Part shown: positions 45,187 to 55,866 of the stretch, piece by piece
Layout of the letters: each line of letters starts with the position of its first letter
How positions within the stretch are numbered: position 1 is the stretch's first letter
Origin: Plantago ovata
Lineage: Eukaryota; Streptophyta; Magnoliopsida; Lamiales; Plantaginaceae
Assembly: GCA_028274465.1 (NCBI GenBank)
Contig: CM051455.1
Span: 93,938,365-94,002,364 of the forward strand
Length of the DNA: 64,000 bases
Direction: 5' to 3'
The notes under the pieces: generated by a model
What the model saw: only the letters and a program-made list of their open reading frames with translations
What the model was told of the DNA's origin: nothing
The model's database searches: none
Position numbers and translations under genes: made by a program

Positions 45187-46766
45187 GGCTCCCAGAGCAG
45201 TCCCAATAACTCACAAGCAGCATACTCAGCCGACCGAGGCCAAATCATGCGGTAACATCTAGTATCACATCTTATTTCCTCATTTTCTTACTGCTAGGGA
45301 CTAGCGTTAATTTCATGAGGGGGGATGGGATTTAAGTGATCTAGTATTCTTAGTTTGGAGCTTGACATTGGTAGGCTGAGTATAGTACCTTGCATATTTT
45401 ATCCGTTTGCATTTACATTTGCACGTTTACTGCTTTCTTAGTTTTTTAGGTTGCAATCACTGCATTCATCCTAGGATAGTCTTGCATGTATTATATGGAG
45501 TTTATTGCCGAACTTTCTGAACTTTTTTATTGAATAGATTAACTAACTATGTCATTAATCATATCTATGAATTTGTTTGAGGTTTTTCTCGCTTGGCTTG
45601 TCACATTTATGTATTGCACTTAGTTAAGCTTGGTAGTCTCGACATCACTTAGTGGTGTTTTCTCTACTGCGGTTCACGAAGGCCTTTATAATAGGATGAT
45701 GCATGTTAGGGTCTTATGGTTGTTTTCCCGAGTAATTATGTACCTAAGAGGCAACAAGTCTTCACCATGCTTTTAGATTGCTAAATGCCTAGGAAGGAGG
45801 TAGTGTGAGGTTGTGTGATCCTTTGTTTATGACCTATTCCTCCGAATAGGTTAGGGGAGGGGGTTGCGCCATCATTAGACTTGTTTTTCGTTTTTCATTT
45901 CCGTATTGTGAGTTTATTTTTCCTTTCTCGTAAATTTTGTACTCCAACCTATTCTTTCAAATAGGTTTGGGGAAGTCGTTGTGAGTCATTTTGTTTCTCT
46001 TTTCGTTATGCTACTGCTGGCTAAAAAAAAAATCGAAAAAAAGAAAGAAAAAAAAATTCCAGGAAAAAAGAAAAAAAAGGGAAGAAAAAAAAGAAACTGG
46101 AAAGAAAAAATGAAAAAAAAAGGAAAGACCCCAAAAGAGCAAAGAAGGGTCCAAAAAAGAAAAAGCCAAATAGCAGTTTAGCAAAGTGTTGTGTCTCATT
46201 TTCCAATTCTTGTAATGTTCGTAATCGTGTTGTAATCTTCTATTTTTTGTCCAATTTTTTGTTCTAGACCACCCTCGTCCTGCCATTCAGGAAGTGGTGA
46301 ATAGCTTAAGACTTTGCTTGAGAGACGGGTAGAATAGGGGAGTGTTATCTTCTATAGGGAACCCTCCTTCGTTTGATGAGAGCTAGTACTGGTTCGACCT
46401 CTTTGAGAAAAAGTCTTAACATGGTGAACAACAGTAAGTCCTCAGTTTCATAGGCACGGGGAAACCATTCGTATCTTAGCATGCTTCATTACGTCGTCAC
46501 TGACTAGGTCCAGGTAGAGAATGTTACGAGAGACTATCTTGTCTTGACATAAGTGCTTATGTGGATGTGTATGAGTCAATCGAGGTATTCTTCAACCTAT
46601 ATTCATGTTTTGATTTGTACGGTTTTTGTTCATATATTTTTTGATAGATTCAGTAGATTAGTTCATTTTATTTGGCATGAGACTCCATTTTATGTGTTGC
46701 ATTATTTTTTGCATTAGAGTCTAGCTTAGTTGCTTGAGGACAAGCAAGGGTTCAGTTTGGGGAGTT
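45187..46766 (+). other. 3' non-coding region of E6 with hairpin+PPT modules
   Basis: No gene. Hairpins with purine runs at 45832-45862 and 45946-45974, A/G tract 46021-46165, a GGACCC/GGGTCC arrangement at its end, TTGCTTGAGGACAAGCAA at 46730-46747, and PPT 46753-46766. Confidence 0.78.
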
Positions 46767-48083
46767 TGATAAATGTGTATTTTACACTTTCATTTGAGTC
46801 TTTTTCACCTATTTTAGCTATCATCTATGTTAATTTAGCTATATTTTAGTGCATTTTATTAGAATAGTGTCACATTTCCCTTTAGCTTCTATTTTACAGG
46901 TTTTGGTTGAAAAACGAGGATTTCCGGGCAATTATATTGAAGTTGACAAGGAATTGGTGTTCCAGAAGCCTATTTGGAGTATCTGAAGGTTTCCGGATAG
47001 GATTTGGAGTCTAGGGGTTGAACCTGGAGGTTAGAAGGCCACTAGAAGTCAGAAACCGAGTCCGAAAAGGGGAGGAAATCCAAAAACGCGTCGAAAACGT
47101 GTAAAATCCCGAAAAAAACTCCCTGGCGAATCGCCCGGGGCGTGGGGCGAATCGCCCCACACCAGGCGACTCACCCGGTGTGTGGGGCACTTCGCCCCAC
47201 ACAAATTCGAAGCCTATATATAGTTGCTCAGTTTTTCTCCGTTTTTCATACTTTTCCAGACCTTCTCTCTCACCTTTCTCTGTAGTTTTAGGTAGGAACT
47301 TCCCAGAGCGTGTTCTGGGGGTTCATAGCTTAGGAGATACTTTTTCATAGCAGTTTGGAGCTTGTAAGATTGCGATTCTTCGGAGACTGACAACCTTCGG
47401 TAACATTGTATCATACAGGTTTTCTACTTATTTTTATATATCTTTCAACATGTTTTCTTCTATGATTTCTGTTGATTGCATGGCAACTATGAGTAGCTAA
47501 ACTTCTCGTTGGTGGTATTATGTGAATTCTTAGTGAATGGTTGATAATTATGCTAATGGCTATATCGCGCATTATATTCCGTGTTATATCTTTATTTCTT
47601 TGATCTTTCAGAATCTCTATCTCCGTATTGTTGATTAATTATTGCACACAATTGGACAATAGTCTTTGACCTATCAAAATCTATATCTTCGTAGTGTTGA
47701 ATAATTACGGAAGACAATTGGACAATAGTGTTTGACCTATTAGAATCTATATCTTCGTAGTGTTTGATAATTACAACAGGACAATTCATTGATCAAAGAC
47801 CTCCAGGCAAAACCGAGGAATTTACGCATGATTATTAACCCGTTATGCTTTGAAGGACCATACTATCACCAATCTCCATTATCTGTTAGAAAAACCTTTG
47901 CTATACCGTCTGTTGTTCTTATATTCTTTAGTTAAATTAGATAAAGCTAGTTATAGTCCTTAGAGAACGACACTCGAGGTCATTCTACTGCTACACTACG
48001 GTTTTCGTTGTAGTTGAGAATTGCCTTTGGCTAAATAACAAATTTATTAGACTGATCCGGACCCGACAAATCCGCGTTCGTCA
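46767..48083 (+). repeat. 3' LTR of E6 (1317 bp)
   Basis: TGATAAATG to GTTCGTCA. Palindromes at 47122-47205 lie directly upstream of the TATA box CTATATATAG (47214-47223). Threefold repeat at 47597-47790. Confidence 0.93.
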
Positions 48084-48088
48084 ATATA

Positions 48089-50106
48089 TGTACTATTACA
48101 CAGGTCAACGTAATATAATATATGTTTGTTTGTTTGACTATTGACTATCGCTTTCATATTTATATTACACCAGGCATACAACATGTCATATCTCTATTCC
48201 TGTCTGTATTGATATCAAACATGTCACTCGGATAGATGACCGATCACACAGATAGTGGGAGCTATGTGAGTTATCATCTATCCCAAACTCTCCCTAGTCG
48301 AGGTTCATCTCGGATGTAGGGGTCTGAATGAACTAGGTGAGACTAGTATGCGTGGAGGTTATACTTGTTAGAGCAAGTGTGAGCCGATCCCACGGCCACG
48401 AAACGGATTGTTAGACAATCTAGAAACGTTCCCATAACTCCGCATAGTTGTTCGAAAGGTGATTACCGAACAATGGAAGTACCCACCGGAAACTCCCATC
48501 GATGTATACTCTACACCGAAGTGTCTATGGGAACCGGAAAGATGTCAAAGTGATGCCAGTCGTCCTTTCGACTTACAGGACTTTATCATCACATTTGTTG
48601 CCCCATATCCTTGGTGGACCCGTCGATGTCAGCTCTGAATAAGCAGTTGACCCAAGACACGATCCAGGATTATGGCTACATACAAATGGGGGTGATAAGT
48701 GATTCTGTGAATGATTCATCTCTCACGTGTAGCACAGGAGAGCACTGCTCATAGTCGTTCATAGTTGTGATTGGTTAAACCACTGACCAGCGTATCAATA
48801 TTATTATGATACTCATAATAGATATTGGATTCACCAAGCAACTCACTGAAGACGCTCGTGGATGTATTATTGGGATAGACACTTCATCGATCCTAGATGC
48901 ATTCGAGTCAGTCAGATGAAGGGACGTTACCATCGCCGCGTTGAGCGCAACAGACTTCACAACGAAAGGGTTTGCGTTCAGAAACCTCGCAAACGTCCTC
49001 ATGTATTAATATTGCAAATGAAACCGTCTAGGAATTCCATGTTGCCTAGTATAGCACTTGCTTAATACAATGAGGCCCTATGGGTCACACTATGTGGTGA
49101 TTCAGCTTATCCGAATATCCTTGAAGATGGAATCGCAATTAATTTAGAATTAATTGTGATTGATGAATTATAATTGATTTGAAATTAATTATAATTATTT
49201 GTGGCTCAATTAATAATTTGGAATTATTAATTGAATTGACTGATTAATTGTATTTTATGTAAATACAATTAAAGATTATATTTTAGAAATATAATAGAGG
49301 TTTGATTTGAAAGGATATGTTAATTTAGAATTAATATATGCACATGGGAAAAATCTACTTGGAGTTTGAATTGCCTTAGAATTATAAGTGTGTCCCGAAA
49401 TCGGAACCCACCTAATCCCCTTGTATAGCCGCGCGACCAGTAGTAGTATGGGGAGGAGTTCGACTCCTTCCCATATTAGAAGTCAAGGGATAAGTTAGAT
49501 TTTCCTGATTGAGTTTTAATTTGATTGGGAATGAATCTAGACTTAAATTGGTTTCTTGTGCAATAAGAATTAGAGTTCTTATTCCTTTATGAAGTCTAAA
49601 AGAATCTTCTTTAGGCTTCTATTGACTACTATATAAGTAGGTCATTAGAGAGCTTTTTCAAAGACGAATTCTTAGAGAATTATTCTACCTTTTTAGAGAA
49701 AATAAAAAGCTCTCCCCTACCTCCACACCCTAGCCGCGCGCGCCACTCTTTGCCGGAGGAAAATCGCCGCCCCATCTTCTTGGCCACATAAAGAATATCC
49801 TAGCATTCTTTCCGAAAAGTTGTTCATCCATGGATACCAAGGTTGAGGTTCAAAGAGCTGGAAACTAACTTTTATTGTCTTGCAGATAATCAAAGTATTG
49901 CAGATATCTTCGACATCGACGAAGGAGAAGATTCACCGGACTATTACGAAGACTTCATCGATTGGCATATCGATTCAATACCTATTCTTGTTTTTTGGAG
50001 TACTGTAAGTCTTCTGATTAATGTGTTTATTATATACGCTATATACACGATCAATTAACTTGCATGTTAAGAAAATTTTTGAATTCCGCTGTGTACCCTA
50101 GGGGTA
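48089..50106 (+). repeat. Remainder of the C2 5' LTR, 3' end deleted
   Basis: It matches 55933-57950 of the 3' LTR. After CCCTAGGGGTA it runs straight into TCAGAGC of the PBS, so the last 20-odd bp of the LTR and the first PBS bases are lost, apparently between GGTA repeats. Exon-like segment at 49886-50004. Confidence 0.9.
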
Positions 50107-50117
50107 TCAGAGCGAGG
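50103..50117 (+). other. Damaged iMet primer-binding site (C2)
   Basis: GGTATCAGAGCGAGG remains, fused to LTR sequence, with one base missing compared with the C1 PBS. Confidence 0.75.
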
Positions 50118-50218
50118 TTAATTGATGATGTATATACGTATATATGTTATGTGATTATGTAGTTTATGTGGATGCAATTGATTCTATGTTTTTATATCAA
50201 TTTAGAATTTATATTTTC

Positions 50219-50227
<9 letters not shown>

Positions 50228-50289
<62 letters not shown>

Positions 50290-50290
50290 A

Positions 50291-50325
<35 letters not shown>

Positions 50326-50380
50326 TATATATATTATATTATATATATATATATATATAGTATATATATATATTATATAT

Positions 50381-50449
<69 letters not shown>
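50228..50449. repeat. TA microsatellite in the C2 leader
   Basis: About 220 bp of almost pure (TA)n with a few interruptions. In C1 only short TA runs stand at this place, so it expanded after the two copies separated. Confidence 0.95.
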
Positions 50450-50454
<5 letters not shown>

Positions 50455-50455
50455 G

Positions 50456-50525
50456 CCGCCTGCGTGACGCAGGCGCCCGCGCTTGCGGCCACAGGCGCCC
50501 TAGGGGATGGGATTCGATCCCGTCC
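50456..50525 (+). repeat. Short GC-rich palindromic block (C2)
   Basis: GCCTGCGTGACGCAGGC hairpin and GGGATTCGATCC-type inverted repeat. It is a counterpart of 37728-37905 in C1. Confidence 0.7.
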
Positions 50526-51015
50526 CCGTATATTGTATATATATATATATATTATTTAATTTTCGGGTTGGACCCAAAATTGAATTTTTGGAAATTTTGA
50601 GGATTGAATTTTATATTTGAAATATAAATATGATTTAATTGTAATTATTATAACCAGAGGGGTTAAATTTAATTAGTATTAAGTTAAGGGGCTTATTTGT
50701 GATTTATCAATTTATTGTTTATTACAAGTAAGTCTTTCTACTTTTGAATTTTAAATTTAACACCTCCAAGATCTCAAAAATTACAATTGAGTCCTTCGGG
50801 TTTTCGAAAATTGCTACCTGGTCAATAATATTTTCGATTTTTCAATCTAGTCCAAATTTTCAATTTTTCATAGAGATTAAAAGTATGGGATTATAATTTT
50901 CATAATGAAATTATGAAGTCATTTGGCATCCACATAGGCTACTACTTGTTTGTTTGCTCGATATGCTATTGTTTGACAATACATGTTTAAATACCATGTA
51001 TTTTACTTTCCGTTC
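50526..51015. other. C2 leader, non-coding
   Basis: AT-rich sequence colinear with 37260-37720 of C1. No ORF or motif of note. Confidence 0.6.
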
Positions 51016-51195
51016 GACCGCTATGCATGCGAGGGTAGGCGGCGCCCTCTTATTTGTCAGACCGCATATTTTTATGTATGGGTAGGCGGCTCCCATTATG
51101 TGCTTGACCGCGTTTAGAACTAGAATGGATAGGCGGCATCCATTACGTGTAGACCGCTCATGCATGATGGGTAGGCGGCGCCCTTATTTGTTTGT
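51016..51195 (+). repeat. Leader hairpin array of C2
   Basis: Hairpins at 51031-51049 (GAGGG/CCCTC), 51078-51096 (ATGGG/CCCAT), 51124-51144 (AATGGAT/ATCCATT) and a weaker one at 51169-51183, each with AGGCGGC in the loop and a GACCGC box before it. Unit spacing is about 46 bp. It lies about 550 bp upstream of the gag ATG. Confidence 0.82.
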
Positions 51196-51745
51196 AGATG
51201 ACTGATAACAACCCTCAAGCTACAAGCCCCAACCAATATAAGTGCATAAATATGTATACTTATGTGTTTCGAGATGCTTTTCATGGGGTGCTTTAATTCT
51301 GAACTTTCATTGCGTTTCCCTGTATTGGCGACCTCGTCTTGCAGACTCACAGTGATCGTCAGATTAGAGTAAGCCTATGGTTATAACTTACTGCATATTG
51401 TATCTAGCGACCTCGATAGGTACAATATGTAGAGCGTCTGGTTAAATTAGATTTAACACCCAAGAGTTGCATGACGCAATTGGATAGTCCTACCGGTCAT
51501 ATTATGTTATGCGACCAGCCCCCGTTGGAGTATATCATAGTATGGATTTGGATCTTGGCCACTACGGTAACTTGTTGGACATTACCCGTATGTTTGTTTT
51601 GGGGGCAATCATATGTGAAAATAGTGGAAGCTAAACAGCTAAAGGACCTTGTTGTTTAGTTATGTTGACTGTGTATTTAGAAATAGTATTTCAATAGTTG
51701 ATTTATTATTTTCGGTCTATACTATTTCTCCTTAGGAAAATAAAA

Positions 51746-52834
51746 ATGACTATACCGTCCTCCGAGCTCATTGCCAACTTGGAGTTGCAAAAGCTAACAG
51801 GACCAAACTACGTGGATTGGATCCATGAGGTACGAACGGTGCTATGGCACAACGAGGTTGAGTATGTGTTAGACGAACCTATCCCTCCACCTCCCACTGA
51901 ATTGACTACTGCAACCTATGATTGCTATTATGAGATGTCAGTGGAAAAGGCCAAGTTTGTGAAGAATTTGTTGCTGAATGCTATGTCTGACAATATGGTT
52001 GGACCATGTCCAGAAAAGGAACCATATGAGATTGTGAGATATCTCTCCTCATTCTTGGATACTCCAAGGATGTGTGAAGGGTTCGAAGCTATCAAGATAA
52101 TGCTTATCAAAAGACTTGAGACAGAAGAGCTGTCGCCTGAACAAGTCAAGTCATTGATTGATTTTCTCTTTCAACTTGTTGGATATGGCTTGGAGCTAGA
52201 AGCTAAGGCTTCCATTATCTTGATCGTGCAAAGATTGTTGCAATCTATTCAGAATCCCGAAGTCGGGGCAACAACAGAATCGATTGCTGAGAGACCTATT
52301 GCCAACGAGTTTCTAAGGGTCAATCGTAGACCCAAAAGGAACAAGGGTGGCGAGAATGCACGCAATTGTAAGATGGCTAAGTTTCAACTTAGGATGGAGA
52401 TTTGTCTCTATTGCAAACTCAAGGGCCATTGGAAGAAGGATTGTCCTCAATTGAGGGCAGATCAAGCTAAGAATCCGCCGGCTTTTAGCTCAGGTATGTT
52501 TGTTATTGAAATGAACATGACTACTTTTGACTCCAATGGTTGGGTATTAGATACAGCTTGTGGCTCACACATTTGTAATAATGTGCAGGGGCTAATTGAA
52601 CACGGGCTAGTCAAGCAAGGTGAAATCAACTTGCATGTTGGGAACGACAATCCAGTTGAAGCCAAACGCGTTGGACGCTGCAAGATAGATTTACCATCAG
52701 GACAATGTTTAGAACTTGATAACGTTTATTTTGTTCCATCCATTGTCAGAAATATTATTTCCATTCCATTGTTGGACAATTTGGGTTTTTCCTTTCGTTT
52801 TGCTAATAATACTTGTTTATTTTTCGTTAAATGA
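51746..52834 (+). CDS. C2 gag-protease
   Basis: 363 codons, uninterrupted, from ATG 51746 ([25 protein letters not shown]). It has a copia-type gag domain to about residue 190, a basic linker, zinc knuckle [14 protein letters not shown], and the protease start [14 protein letters not shown]. The gag half is only distantly similar to that of C1, whereas upstream leader and everything from the zinc knuckle on are nearly the same. It ends at a TGA after a 1-nt insertion in a T run, which puts integrase-RT in another frame. DTA replaces the usual DTG in both copies, so it is a family trait. Confidence 0.88.
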   Translation: MTIPSSELIANLELQKLTGPNYVDWIHEVRTVLWHNEVEYVLDEPIPPPPTELTTATYDCYYEMSVEKAKFVKNLLLNAMSDNMVGPCPEKEPYEIVRYLSSFLDTPRMCEGFEAIKIMLIKRLETEELSPEQVKSLIDFLFQLVGYGLELEAKASIILIVQRLLQSIQNPEVGATTESIAERPIANEFLRVNRRPKRNKGGENARNCKMAKFQLRMEICLYCKLKGHWKKDCPQLRADQAKNPPAFSSGMFVIEMNMTTFDSNGWVLDTACGSHICNNVQGLIEHGLVKQGEINLHVGNDNPVEAKRVGRCKIDLPSGQCLELDNVYFVPSIVRNIISIPLLDNLGFSFRFANNTCLFFVK

Positions 52835-55805
52835 CAAGTATTATGGAAAAGCACGCTTAGTGAATGGTTTATATATTTTGCAAAGTAGTCTACCTTTATT
52901 TCAAATACATAACAAACAACCGTCTTCAAGTAGGAAGAATAATCCATCTTATCTATGGCATTGTCGGCTAGGCCATATCAATGAAACACGGATTCAAAGA
53001 CTAAGGAAGTTGAACTACTTAGAACCATTTAATTTTGAATCATATGGTACATGCGAATCATGTGTTAAGGGTAAGATGACGAACAAACCCTTCGTTGGAC
53101 AAGGTGTTCATGCCACTCGCTGCTTAGAGCTCATACATACCGATGTATGTGGACCTTTTAAAGTCCAAGCACGTGGAGGTTATTCTTACTTCGTTACCTT
53201 TACTGACGATTTCTCAAGGTATGAATATATTTATCTTATGAAGAATAAATCTGAGACCTTTGGGAAATTAAAGGAGTTTAGGAATGAGGTCGAGAATGAA
53301 TTGAACCTAAGGATAGTCACTCTTCGATCAGATCGAGGAGGTGAATACCTTAGTGAAGAATTTATCGACTACTTGAAGGAGAATGGAATTCAATCGCAAT
53401 GGACCCCTCCTGGAACACCACAATTAAATGGTGTGTCTGAGAGAAGGAATCGAACCCTGCTAGACATGGTGAGATCAATGATTGGATTCTCGACTCTTCC
53501 AAAATATCTATGGGGATATGCGCTACAAACTGAAATCTACATTCTGAACCGTGTACCATCTAAATCAGTGGAGAAAACTCCTTATGAGTTATGGAAAGGA
53601 AAGAAGCCCTCACTGGGCTATCTTAGACCTTGGGGCTGTCCTGCGATAGTCAAATTGTTGCTCACTGATAAGTTAGATGCCAAGGGTGTCAAAGTTTATT
53701 TCATAGGCTATCCTCGTCAGACGAGAGGCTATGAATTCTATCATGCCGAAGATCACAAGGTGATAGTATCTAGAAACGTCAAGTTTTTAGAAGCAGAATA
53801 CCTCGAAGAAGAGAGGTTAGATGATATGATAGAACTTGAAGAAATTCAAGACTTTGACACGCGCGAACATGAGTTCTCTAAGCCTTCTGATTTGGACTCA
53901 AGTTCAGTGGGAGCTTTCGAAGTAGGCAAGGGTAATGATATGACACTTGTTAGGCATGTCATAGTCAGTGGGAGTCATGTGATTAGATCAACAGTTGAAA
54001 CCACACCAATAGAACCCGTTGTCAATCAACCTGTGCAACAAGTTGCACAAGAGCAGCCTCCTGCTAGGGAACAGGGTCGTAGCACGCGACCGGCTGCATC
54101 AGTGCCCACTGATGATGTTCGTGTTACATGAAGCCAGAAAAGAAAAGCACCAGAAACACCGACAGAAGCACCAGTCGAGCTCCGTAGGTCGAAGAGGATC
54201 CCAAAAGGACCTCAGAAGCAAAGCCTTATGATAGAAGACATCAGTGAACTTGATGTTGGCTTATCAGAGCGGGAAGACCCCGAGACCTACAAAGAGGCAA
54301 TAAATGATATTGACTCAGACAAATGTTAAGAGGCCATGGAATTGGAAATAGACTCCATGTACCTGAACCAAGTTTGGAGCTTGGTAGACTTGCTCCAAGG
54401 GGTTAGACCTATTGGGTGCAAATGAGTCTTTAAACGAAAGACAGATGCCGATGGCAAGTTACAAACGCATAAGGCTAGACTTGTGGCGAAGGACTACACA
54501 CAAAGGTATGGCATCGATTACGATGAAACCTTTTCACCGGTAGCAAAGTTGAAGTCTATTCAAATTCTACTTGCGATAGCTGCCTACTATGATTATGAGA
54601 TCTGGCAGATGGATGTAAAGACTGCCTTCCTCAATGACAACCTTGAGGAAGAGGTCTATATGGTACAGCCGAAAGGTTTTATTAGTAAAACCAGGCCAAC
54701 TGTTGTATGCAAATTACAGAGATACATCTATGGGCTAAAGCAAGCGTCTAGGAGCTGGAATATCCGCTTTGACGAAGCTGTCAAATCGTTTGACTTCGTC
54801 AGAAGCGTAGAAGATCCCTGTGTCTACACTAGGCACAGCGACAAGGGAGTCGTTTTCATGATCATTTATGTTGATGACATTTTGATCATGGGAAACAATG
54901 TCTCTATGCTAGAAGAGACTAAAGTTTGGTTATCAAGTACCTTCTGAATGAAGGATTTGGGTGAAGCGAACTACATCCTAGGGATAAAGATCTATAGAGA
55001 TAGGTCCAAGAGGATGTTAGGATTGATACAGTCCACCTACATCGACAAAATACTGAAGCGTTATAAGATGGACGACTCAAAGAGAGGCTTTCTCCCAGCT
55101 AGGCATGGGATCGTGCTATCAGTTAAGGATAGTCCTAAAACTGATGAAGAAAGAAAGGCAATGAGTCGTGTTCCCTATGCTTCGCCAGTAGGGTCTATTA
55201 TGTATGCAATGAATTGCACAAGGCCAGATGTGGCATATGCGCTTAGTGTCACTTGTCGACACCAACAGAATCCAGGAGTACCTCACTGGACTGCTGTAAA
55301 GAACATTCTTAAGTACCTTCGACGGACTAAGGAAATGTTCTTGGTGTTTGGTGGAGAACCAGAATTAAAGATGTCCGGTTATGTCGACGCTAGATATGAA
55401 TCAGATCCTGAGGACTTTAAGTCACAGACAGGATACATATTCAAATTGAACGGAGGAGTTATCTGTTGGAAGAGTTCAAAGAAAGCCACGATTGCTGACT
55501 CAGCCACAGAAGCCGAATACATTGCTGCATCAGAAGCATCGAAAGAAGATGTCTGGATTTCAGAGTTCTTGAAGGAATTGAGGGTTGTTCCTGCTCCTAG
55601 TCCAATAACTATTTATTGTGACAACACGGGCGCCGTCGCTCAAGCCAAGGAGCCTAGATCTACAAACAAGAACAAACATGTACTTAGAAAGTATCACGTT
55701 ATACGTGAGATTATTGATAGAGGAGAAGTTAGTATAGAACGTGTCTCAACCACGGACAACGTGGCAGATCCTTTCACCAAGGTCTATCAGTGGATACCCA
55801 CTTAA
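52835..55805 (+). pseudogene. C2 integrase-reverse transcriptase-RNase H pseudogene
   Basis: Colinear with the C1 polyprotein. The integrase has [15 protein letters not shown] and NGVSERRNR, thus a complete D,D,E set. Four in-frame stops: TGA 54129-54131, TAA 54327-54329, TGA 54423-54425 and TGA 54945-54947. A 1-nt deletion near 55783 changes the last residues. RT keeps YVDDILIMG, and RNase H keeps its acidic residues. The N-terminal frame offset from gag-protease is described under that gene. Confidence 0.92.
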
Positions 55806-55851
55806 GACATTATGTTAATCTAGGCATTAAGCATAAAGGTGACTGGCTCTA

Positions 55852-55866
55852 GTCCAAGTGGGAGAT
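55852..55866 (+). other. Polypurine tract of C2
   Basis: GTCCAAGTGGGAGAT directly before TGATAGTG, typical of plant copia elements. Confidence 0.88.

Larger units (their letters stand above)
29882..48083 (+). mobile_element. E6: most intact family A element, holding C1 in its 5' LTR
   Basis: TSD ATATA (29877-29881 and 48084-48088). Order: 5' LTR (split by C1), tRNA-Asp PBS, uninterrupted gag-protease, stem-loop, palindromes, intron, decayed ORF2, purine tract, PPT, 3' LTR. Net length is about 8.4 kb. The two LTRs differ by only a few percent by eye, so insertion is fairly recent. There is no reverse transcriptase or integrase, so it depends on another element in trans. Confidence 0.93.

Noticed and set aside
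50144..50415. Tyr/Ile repeat proteins on both strands
   Set aside because: Pure translation of the TA microsatellite.
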